In this document: positions 38,201 to 50,200 of the stretch, one piece after another
Position numbering within the stretch: the stretch's first letter is position 1
Layout of the letters: the number at the start of each line of letters is the position of its first letter
Assembly (NCBI GenBank): GCA_035610835.1
Contig: CM069456.1
Coordinates: 28,216,234 to 28,280,233 of the forward strand
Direction of reading: 5' to 3'
Length of the DNA: 64,000 nucleotides
DNA from: Ophiura sarsii
Taxonomy: Eukaryota > Echinodermata > Ophiuroidea > Amphilepidida > Ophiuridae
Notes under the pieces: generated by a model
Seen by the model: the letters and a program-made list of their open reading frames with translations, nothing else
Told to the model about the DNA's origin: nothing
The model's database searches: none
Translations under genes and position numbers: made by a program

Positions 38201-41200
38201 GAGAGTTATTTTGTTGTTTACAATCGGCAAAATCGGCTTTTTATGAATCTTGAAAATAACTGTGACGTGAGGCCGTTCCCTTAGAAACGCCGTCCCGTTC
38301 CCAAGCCCGCCCTCTATTGAAAAGTGTGTTTTGTTCGTATTCCGGCGGGCGACGGACTTCCGTCACTTGATGAATGGCCGTGTATAAAATGACGGCAGTG
38401 CGTCACTAAATAGTACGCCCTCAATTGAAACGGGGCCCCGTTCTACAGCTGACTGCTTACGTGTGAGCCATACGTAGTCGTTTGGCAATGAGGACTGAAT
38501 TACAATCCAAGGAAAAGTGTACTATTAGGTCCGAGATTCTGCACTGTACTAGTATCGTCCGATACTGGAACACCCAGTATCGTTCGATACTGGTAACGTT
38601 CGATACTGGTACAAAGTCATCGATCCAGTATTGTCCGATTTTGGCACATATAAAATGTTCCACTATCGGGCGTTTCTGGAACACAATGATGTATACAAGC
38701 ATCGTCCACTACTGGGACAAATCACTACTGGTAGCAACTGCACCAGTATCGCCGGATAGTGGAACATGTTTATGTTTGGGACACAATTTGGTATTGCAGT
38801 ATCGACCGATACTGGAGCAGTAAAATCGTACCAGTACCGAGCGATTCTGGCAGCACCTTTTTGTTCCAGTTTTGAACCGTTAAACGATATTGGTAAATCA
38901 CTCTGGGACCTAAAATACACTTTTCTCCAATCCAATTTAAAGTGGCTGACAGTATTTACGACAGAAACAAACTTGTGTCCATTGAACAAGAAAACAACAT
39001 TTTAGGTTGGAAATTACTATTGGAGGTTATTCACCACTTTTTCACTTATAACATCCAAAGGATAGATCTTTAAAGTTTAAAGCCTCATATTTTGTAGGAG
39101 AAAAAACACCATGGGCTCTCTTCTGATACCAACATCTCAATTTTGACTGGGAAAACGAATTGATCGGGTCACCTTCACTTCATCATTGACTTTATCACGG
39201 CCTCGGTGAATAACAGCTATTTTATGTTGACCTGTGTATCGTGAATAAAGATTATGTATGTATGTATGTATGTATTAACACGTTGCTGATTATGTTAGTA
39301 AACTTTCCGTGTGATTATTATTAAATGCTTTTCATCGACATTTCTGCATACTTTTGGTTTAATTTTTGAAATGTTTCAAAAGGGTTAATACATTTACAGT
39401 AAGCGTGAAGAATTGCCCAGTAGACATAAAATTAACATTTGACTGAAGTGCGCTGCCAAGATAACTTGTACAATTCTGCGATAATCGAGTGTTATTCTAC
39501 ATAGTAGCTGATGGATAATTGTGCTTTTTATCAGTGGTCGGTCCTCATCTGGTGACGGAAGATCCACAAGAGTGCATTGATTTTATTGGATCGCTGAATC
39601 CTTACGGAGGTGGAGACTGTCCTGAACTGGCCAATTCCGGTCTGGAAATTGCTCTCGTAAACAGGTAAGCATGGTAAGCGGGATATACCAATAGTGCAGT
39701 TGCATGCCTCGAAGTGTTTTAGTAAAATGTTGACCTTTTCGTTACACGACGTTGTTTTACACGGGAAACGATACTGAAAACTTAACCACTAATGATTACC
39801 TAATACCTAGAAGGTTTTTCTAAATCTTGCAGACTTTACACAGCAATATGAAGGGATACCAAGTGTTCAGAATCAATGTGAAGGTACTCTCTAAATGTAA
39901 AACGAGTGGAAAGAGTGGAAATTCACTCGAAAAGCAGTGAAGGGAGTGACACGCAGGACAATCCGTTTTAGAGTGGAACATTTTCACTCTAAAATAAATT
40001 GAGCGTGAAAGTTAATTTTTCACTCTCAATAGAGTGGAACATTGTCATATAAAATCCCCTTTCACTCCCTTTAGAGTGTTTTTCCACTTAAAAACGTGTT
40101 GTCCTGCGTTTAACTCCTTGAAAGAGTGGAAAGCCACTCTTTTACATTTAGAGAATATAAGTACCTGAAGAACAAGATGATATGTGATATGACTATTATC
40201 CCTATTGATTGTATTATCCTCACAAAATCTAATAATTCTAGATTGACTCAAAACGATGAAATAAAAATCTTGATTTCAGTTTGCCTGGTTCTCAGATCTA
40301 TGTTTTCACCGACGCTGATGATAAAGATAGTTATAAAGCCGGGGATGTGGCCGCTTTAGCTCAAGAAAGACAATGCAGAGTAGACTATATACTTACAGGA
40401 GATTGCAATTCGCTTGCTGCTGAGAGTGCTAACGACGGTATGTGTCTCTATAGACCCCTGAAAATATATATAGTACACAAATAGATAAACTTCAGCACAG
40501 TATTTTCAGAGATATATTCATATTGATCAATAGAACGCTGATGCTGACTCAGATATAATTTAAAATTGTATCAATTTGTGGCTATCACTTATTTCAGGGT
40601 TCAGTCTGACACTTTGCTTGAGAATGTGGGGAAGTCTCAATTTCAATGTGTAAAATTCATCAGTATTTTGTGCTGAAAAAAACCCCAACTCGGTGGTCTA
40701 TTCAAGGAAGTGTTATATTGACAACTATTGAGACATTTGAGAACGAACTAGTGGTGATTTCGGCACATTTAGATTAAGACCTCATCATATTTTCAAGCAA
40801 GTGGCTGAGCACTAACACAATAGATTGTTACACATTTGGTATCATTAGAAAGAACATATGGACATATCCGCTTCCCACTGATATTCAACCCAATATGACA
40901 ATGTCACTAAATATACGTAATCTAGGCAATTGAAAACAAATTCTGATCTTTTCTCAGGGCTTTATAAGGACCATACATACATTGTAAGCGCACTGATATT
41001 CTCTTCCCAAAAGTGCTATAAATCATAATATTATTTATATGGGGCCCCAAACAATACAACAAAAACTGCTTATTAAATATACGCACCCAAAAAGTACCCG
41101 ACGTATGCGAGCAATATTCAAAAATATTGTGCGGCGCGTGAGTATGTTTCGCATTTGACATTAGGGAGCTTTCGATTTGGACGACGGACGCTTCTGCGAC

Positions 41201-44200
41201 GGTAAGATGACACCTCGAGTCATGTGCGCATGCGTCGACTTAGTATTCCGTCGGTTTTTAGTATTATATAAATGGCAGAAAACATTGTAGACACACATTA
41301 TTTGTTTTTAAATGAAATAAGAAACATAATTTTTAATGAACAATAGTGCAATTCGTCAAAAACTCCGATTATAAATGATACAGTAATAAATACTCATGCT
41401 TCACTACGGCGCATTGATGCTGTGTCATTGTGAGAGAATCGTCAGCGTAAGAGCATTGGCTTTTGCAAGCAACGAGACATTTTGACGCCCACATTCATTG
41501 GGAAATAAAACATTAGTATCAAGTGTTATCATGAGTACATGTGCATGTCATGCGTCATTTTGTATTATGACATTATGAAAACAATTACTTTTTATATGTA
41601 TTCTTTTTTAAGCGTAATTACAACGGTATTACAACAACAACAAACAGGTCATATACAGGGCGTTCTTGAGGGGGGAAGGGGGGGGGGGGTGATTACCAAC
41701 AAAAATGTATTATTGTGATTTTTTAGTATTTCCATACATTGTAAAATATAGTGATGATATCAAATATTCATTATGATGACAGGTAATTCACACCATCAGC
41801 GGCGGCGACGTGATACAGTCGGCATCCGCATTAGCGACTCTTACTCGAGTATATCTGAGAAAAGTGGTGGCGCTGTGTACGAAACAGAAAAAGAAAACAT
41901 CGGTGAAGTGACTGAAATAATCAAAATCGGACTCGGATCGTCAAAGGTGGCGCTAGTCAAATGGACCGGATACGGTAGTGGCTGTTGTATGGCGGGAAAT
42001 AATGAAACATCCGTGGAGATTTATGTTGATACAACCATCAGTGAATTTTCAATCACAATGACTGGGGATCAAGCGTCGCCTAATATTACTTTGATAACCC
42101 CGACTGGTAGGTTGCAAACTATGATACATCATCGTGATTGGTTACCAATGGTATTTACCGGTGTATCATTGGTGTAAGATATGCATGATTTATAGACTAG
42201 TGTTAAGACCCTATTACTGAATAAACCGGTGCAATCCTTAATACCTTTTACACCAAGGATAAACTTATTTCCCATGGGAGAGTCATACGTTTACGACGTG
42301 CGGGTTTTACTATAATGATTTGCACACGTATGGCGTTTTTTTCATGTATGCGCTTGACGTATTACCTCACGTCAAAGGAGAAATGTCATGCAAGTTCAGT
42401 ACTAAACGTATATGTTACACACGGGGTGTAAGCATAACGTATCCAACGATGCAGGCTGTGTAATTTAAAGCATTATGATTTTCTTTCCTACATAAAGTTG
42501 TTACGAGTATTCTTCAACGCTAACGTGTTATTCAGATGAAATGACAAAATAAATATGTCTCCATTAAATACTCCGCATTATTTTATACCTTTTCTGATAT
42601 ATTTCATTGTGTTTTCTTTCATTAGGCGAGGCTGTCTCAGAAAATGATACCAATGTCAAAGAGGTCGTCAATGTCGACTTTTTGCTGGCTATCACAGTCA
42701 CCAATCCGGCAGTAGGGTTATGGACAATTACTTTAAACGATAGACAGTATTACACGATAGATGTCAATGGCCAGAGTGTGGTGGAATTTTCATACCAGTT
42801 CTTGGAGACCGATGACACAGGTGTGACTTACCCTGTAGTGGGAAGCCCAGTAGCTGGTAAGTTATTCGAATATGAGTTTATTCAGCATACAGGCCAGGAG
42901 CTCATAAAGCGAAGTGCCCGATAGCATAATGTCATCAAGTTAACTTTTGGACATAATGTGCAGAATTTGTTTTCTGATATTGAAATTATGCTTAATTTGT
43001 TAATAGCTAAATAGGACATCTCAAACAATGTTGGATCACCTTGAACACATTACGTTACAAGGCCCGCTTAGCAGCGCTATAAATTGCTGCCCTAAAAACC
43101 GGCACCAAATTTATGAGCGTGGATGAAATTTGCAACATAATGGAAACTCACCCATGCAGTTAGCAAGAAGTTCCGCTCGTTCACGCCCCGAATTTAAATA
43201 TACAACCAGGCAATCCTCTCGCAGTAATTGATAACAATAGGTTTACCAGACCGAATTAATAGCGCTCCTAAGCGGGCAATTTATGTCATGACTGCTGATG
43301 ACATTAACATTTCTCAACATTGCACGGGTAAAAGGGTGTGTTAGATTTCCGTTGTTGACCAGTAAGCGTTCCAAAACTCTTTTCCAGGATTGTCTTGACG
43401 AAGTGCAAACAAAATCATCTGAATTTGGGTTTTGTCTCATAACTCAAAAAACGGAACGTGTCACAGTGATGAACTTCATATTACGCACGATTTTAGTTCA
43501 AATCATAGGCGTTAGAGCTATAAAACCCCAACGATCTCCATTCGGCAGATGACACTTATACCTTCAACGATATTAAATAGGCATACACACTTCTAAAACT
43601 ACTGTATTTCGCTATTCCAGGGATTGCAACGTCTGTTTCAATCAATATAGTGGGCATGGAACAATTAGGCAGTGCCGATTTCATCACTGTTGTGACAAGA
43701 AATGGTCAAGATACGATAAGTTACGAATTAGTTCAAGCGAGCGAACGAGATGATGACTTATTCTTAGCGACAGTAATACCACCTTCAAACGTAAGTGCCA
43801 CAAAGATAAACTACCGCCGCGGTATATCATTGGACGATTTTTCTCGACGATACACATTACTAGTAATATAATCATTTGTCAGAAACTGCAAGGGACCGTT
43901 TCTTTTTATAGTTATGCAATGTTACTACACAAACCATATTATAAATATTAGCCTAACTTTGCGAAATCTCCAGGTTCTGTGTATTAGAACGGGTGACAGA
44001 TTGTTATTAAAGAAACATGTCCATGCAATTTTAGAGAAATTTCGATTGCTTTGCAATTTGCCCCAAGTTTTATCATGTTTATGCGAAAATTTCGGTGACA
44101 TAGATTTCAAGTAGGTGAAGTATCAACGGTATGAAGCTGTCTAAACCAAATAGATGAACGTTATGCAACGGATAGTTCAATATTGAATTCGATTTCATCA

Positions 44201-47200
44201 AATGTATACCATTTGCAGCCATTTTCCTTCCGCCTGGATGGACGAGATATGGAAGGCAATTCTCTCTCTCGGCTCTTGACAACACAGATACAGGCCCAAA
44301 GTTTTAAACTCGACTTTTTGCCGTCTTCATCAGGTACGTATGCTAAACTACTTTGTTAAATGGAAATAAAGTTTGATGAACAATTTTGAAATTTTAAGCA
44401 TGTCTATGTAAAGACCCAGAAATTGCAACTATTTTCGCAATATAAAATCGATGGTGAGCGAAAGACACCGGGGCACTGGTCATAAAGAAAGCACATAAAA
44501 TGTAATATTGATATGGAACACAATTTGGTGTTCCAGTATCGTCCGATACTGGAATAAAAAAATTTACCAGTATCAATAATGTAGTGTCGGGCTTCTTATT
44601 TCCTAGTTATATTAGTCTCAGATACATTAAACAGTCACACTAACCTGGTTTTATACAGGTTCGCTTAGAAGTATTAATAATGAGGGTCACCACCTCACTC
44701 ATAACATCGCTAATATGAATGTCAGCTTCAAGACATAGTCATGATTGTAGCTCTGAATTATAATAGCAACACATATATAGTAAATCATATTTGATATCTC
44801 TTTCACTTTTGTTATGAGGTTGTTAAAGCAAGAGAGATATTTTTGGCATTGGAAACGGAAAATTACCTTTAAAATAAATACATGTATATGTTTTTGGGTT
44901 GTTTTTTCCCGTGTTGTATGGTTAGGGGTCGTCCAAAATTATCGCCATTTTCACTTACGTACAGAGCGTACGTAACTTTTTACCCCCCTCCCCCCTCGAG
45001 TTACGTACGCAATAAATGGTGAAATGTTATTTTATTTTGTACTTTAAAAAAAAAATCCCGCCTCTCAAGATCGCCATTTAAGTTACGTACGGATGGGTAT
45101 ATTTCGACCCCCCCCCCCCCCTCTTACGTACGCTTTGTACGTAACTGAAAATGGCGAAAATTATGGACGACCCCTTAGATATAAAAGCACGATTTAATAC
45201 TGAAAATGGACACCAATTAATGATATTAGAATATATTACAGTATTATCATAATAAATTAGAGTGTAAGCAGTATTGACTCTTGTATGCTTGCAAATAGTG
45301 CAATATCAACTATTGCCACTTTATGAGTTTTCCTTATATGCAACCTTCAGAATAGACAATCAAGTAGTTAATGATAGAAAATTATATTTTCGAGAGACTC
45401 GTAATCCCTCTATTTAGTCATGTATAGTTAGTTCTTATGAAAATCAAATATGACTTTTGCAGGGTTCTCGAAGGGAGGGGTACACTTAATGGTTGTCTTG
45501 ATATGGTTAATCAGAGGGCATTTATTGTCCTATGAAATCATTAACCTTTATTGAATATCGTCTGTTAAAAAGATATCTGACATTTGGAACGATTATAATT
45601 GACGATTAGGTTCTTTTTTCTCTTAACATAGGCCAAATGAATATCAATTCGGCAATGTTTTGCTTTTTTCATCCGTTTCCGTCACACTAAATGGAAGTTT
45701 GTTATTCACTGCATCTCAAGAAAATTACAACCATTAAACAATTTACAATGAATGTGTAGCTGAGGTTCAAAACTACAATTATGAAATATTTCTTAAGACT
45801 GGCTTATATAATAACAAAGTTATGAGGTAGGAGGTACAACTTATTGAATGACTCTCGTATATAAAACAGGTTGAGATTTTTTAATTAAAGGTGTTGGTGT
45901 AATGAACAATGAAGTGCTAACCCACTTAAAGCACACGTTACTGGCTTTATATGAGGGTCATAAACTAGACTGTACTAGTATCGTTCGATACCGAACAACA
46001 TCAACAAAATAAATTAAAAAAAACCCATAAAATAAAAATAAAAACAACAACAAGCACTAAAACAAGCACTAAAACAAACAAAAAAACACGAAAAAAATAA
46101 AAAATAAAAAAAATAAAAAAAATAAAAACAAAACGAAACAAGAACCAACCACTAACCCCCCCCCCCCCCCCGAAAACAAGACAAGACAAGACACAAGACA
46201 CAACAAGACAAGACAAAACGCAAGCTATATAAACAACCAACAACAATGGAGTTTTTTGCGATGCGGGTACAATACTTACCAGAAAATGAATACCGAGCTC
46301 GTTCACCTGTATTGTTTCGATTATAACGGCATATGTAGTGTTAATAATGTGGGTCTATTGGATAGACACATTGAAACGTCCAATTTGTTTCTACATTATT
46401 TCAGATGAGTTAATTCCAGGTGGTATGCAGGTCATACAGTTTTCCTTACGAAACGAAGGTGTGAACGATACATTCTTGATCAGCGCCACCACAGATACTC
46501 CTCGTGAAGTACAAGCAAGTATCACGCCCTCTATAGCATTTCTGATAAAAGGAGAACTCGTCAAAGGCAACATTACTCTCTCGGCGTCAGAAAGTACCAC
46601 CACTGGAACAATCAGGTGACTGTTGTTACATTAATATGGGTTTGTTTGAAATATCACTATATCGTATGAGGTAGGGAGGGGGGGGGGGGGGGGGGGGGGG
46701 TAAGGGGGTAAGGGGGCTTTTCCAATTTATTATAGAAGATAACTATATACATCAAACACGATTACCTATAATTCGTTGATTTCATGAGCGGGACCCAAGT
46801 GAAAGGATCGATTTTTTTTTTAATCCACAAGAAAAAGTATCTAGCAAGTTAAATCAAAGGAATGTTGCAATTTAACAACATTGTTGTAATAAAACAATCA
46901 TGAAATTAAAGTAAACTGGTTTTGATGCGCAATGGAATGAGGAATTATAAATTAAAACATAGAGGAATTAGGACCAAAAGAAACAATTAAATAAATATTA
47001 CTGAACATAAATTTAGGCAAGGGAAGTACCTATTTCATATGACCATAGTTTCCAATTAAAAACAAAAATAACAAAATCATCATGTTTTTGTCTAATGGCA
47101 ATAATAATTACGTCCCCCACTCTTTACTCTGCATACCAGCGAAATAACAGTAATAGCGCCATCTGTTGAGCACTTTCTATTGAATAGTAACACATGTACA

Positions 47201-50200
47201 TGTACCTCAATTATCGTGTTCTCCACTACTTGAAATACGAGTACGTAACCTGCTTAAGCTAACTATATGTAACATTTAAACCTCATGATTTTTCTTCATG
47301 GTATTGATGATATTTTCTGAATAAACTACAACACATGATTAATAATAGAACGCATTCATGTAATAATATATATATATATATTGTACGTCTTACCCATTTC
47401 TGTACTACAGCGTAAGCACCTTAACCGCTTCAAGTTCAAGCGGTGCTACAACTTCACTGGTCAAATCACAGGCAGTTGTTAGTCCAGATACTGAGGTAAG
47501 AGCAATGTTATTTCATTTAAAAGGATCTTATCGATTTTGATAAGTATAAAAAAAACAAAGTTTTACACCTGAATAAAAGTCAAGACAATAAGATACAAAT
47601 ATTCAACATCAAAGTTATACATATGAACATTTTAAAATATTTTAATATATTACAAAAGGTGTTGGATATCATCAGACCAGAATGCATCATTGCTGAGACA
47701 ATAGACACCTGTACTGGAGATATGATGACACCAGACAATTGTGAACTTTACAGATGGGGTATTGTTTTTGAGGCAACAGAAGAAGGGAGCGGGATCTACG
47801 CTATTGATATATTTCCCCGCGCAAATACAACTGACTACGAGTTGGATCGATTTACGAAATATTTTGCTAATGGAAGTTATGAGTAAGTATTTTGATGCTA
47901 GTACTATTTGAACTAAGAGGGCGCAACAGACATTTACGGTAAGAAGCTCAGAAGACGTTAATTTTGACGGGTGTATAACATTTTGACTCTTAAACAGATC
48001 AAATACAACTGGTGAGCCAATCATCTGCTATTTTTATTTTCTTCTGTTTTCAGGGGTGATTGTTGCTGCCCATTAGTAACCATAAATATTCAAGATTTTT
48101 ACGGCAATCTTGGTCAATGCATCGTGGATTATTACGCAATCATTGCTAATACCACTGCACCGCCACCATGTTTACCTCAGCCGCCTCCCCGTGAAACGAC
48201 ATCTACTGTTAAACCTACAACAACAAATGGTCTTCTTACAACTTTCCGTACCACAGCTAAGCCCGTTGAAGTAAGTATTGCAAATTTTATTCGGGATATT
48301 TTTGGGTTGGTGCAATCATAGATAATCAAGACGGGGATGAACAAGTGGGTAATTTCTTTTGAAGCTGTGTGTTTCGGACCAAGGTTGCTCAACACAAAAA
48401 AAGCCGATGTAGCCTTTTGCCCTGTCAGGCAATAGCTTCACAACATCCATATAAAACGTCACTCTCATTGCCAGACGCATAAATCGTTAGGAATCGATTT
48501 CAAAATATGCTATTGTCCGTCGCGCTCATGGGTTCGAGTTTAGGTGTAATAAGATACTGGGTGAAATAAGTGTCTATAAATTTCACAAATAGTGTTACAT
48601 CTATCGCATCGGTGAATGTGTGTATTAAATTAATAAGTGTAAAATATTAGAAGTATTTTAACTTTCACCGTTGATTTTGTTATCAAACTAATTTTATGTA
48701 TCCCGTTAGCTAGTATTAGTTATGGAGCTGCGGCAATACCCATACTGTTAACCGGGCTTTTCAAACATGCTAGTCATACTAATAGGTGTGGGCGAAACAG
48801 AAATAGAATCAACTCCACTCAACATTTCAATAGAGATAATCATTCCCGCTATTGAAGATTTATGGTGCAATAAGGGGCAAACCAACGTGAAGCACATGTT
48901 GCTGGTTTTATATTAAATTTTTGACCGAGTACATGAGAAATGTGATTAGTTAAGTATAAACATAGAATATATGAGCTCTTTAGCACAGTACGTGTTATGA
49001 TAATTGGAGACATTCACAACATTTGTAAATGCAAACCAGTTACTTGTAAATTGAGGGTTAGCCCTTTCTCGCTCCATGGATTACATACTGCTATTTTTGG
49101 TTTCCTAGAAACACTGAACGTAGTGGATATTTATTTTAAACAATGCGAATCTAGGAGAGTTGGATATAAGGAACATGTTTCCAGTGATCCCATATTTAGA
49201 TTAAGTGTTTCTATATGTGGTAAGTTCGGAAACATGAATATAGTGCTAAGCCACTGTGTCTTGTATGAAGAGTATAGCACAACTGAACATGTTGCTGAAA
49301 TGTTGAAAAAGAAAAGTGTACATTAGGTCCCAGATACTGGTATACCTGTATCGTTCAATACTGGAATATATAAGTTGCCAGCATCGCTCGATACTGTTAC
49401 GATTTCACTGTTCCAGTATCGGTCGATACTGGAAACCAAATACACATATTACCAGTGGTGATTTGTCACAGTATTGAACGATACTGGTATATAATTGAGT
49501 TCCAGTATCGCCCGATACCGGAAAATTTTATATCCGATACTGGAACACTGACTTTGTACCAGTATCGAACGATATTGGGTGTTCCAGTATTGGACGATGC
49601 TAGTACAGTCCAGAATCGGGGAACTAGAGTACACCTTTTCCTTTAAGAAGTGTGCTTATATTATAAAAGTACAATGAAGTTGTGATATTTTTGTCAGAAC
49701 CAATTAAACACTAGCCCAAGCAATATGTTTTAAATGCAACTGATTGAAAACCAGTACCAATCGGTCGAAAGAAGTGAGGGTTAGCACTTTATTGCACCAA
49801 CCTCTTCAATTATTTAATTTAATTTAATAGTTTGTAAACGATCGAGAATTTCGACCTGATAACTGACACTTCACTATACATGTAGGTTCGTCATCCATAA
49901 ACACTGTTATTGTCTTTATTTGACAATGAACAATATATCACGTCATTTAATGATAAGATATACCGATTTGTAAGACTAAATTCAGTTCGTTTTTTGTGTC
50001 CTTATTTTGTTTGCAGTCTTCGCGTTCTTCTTTGCCTTTAATAGTGGGTTTAAGTGTTACTGGTGGTTTGATTCTCGTCGCTCTACTTATTACACTGTTG
50101 TATTTAGCCACTCGAAAATCGGCAAAACCAAATCAAATAGACGTGGATGGGAATCAAAATCCCACCTATGAAGTGAATGAAACAGGCGTCGATGATGAGC

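Noticed and set aside
38482..38823. Repeat-like protein frame (SIVRYWNTQYRSIL)
   Set aside because: It is a translation of the 20-bp palindrome array; the mirrored frames on both strands reflect the DNA symmetry.
48400..48560. tRNA-derived SINE near 48.5 kb
   Set aside because: Only one B-box-like GGGTTCGAGTTT was visible and no matching A-box or fold, so it was not listed as a feature.
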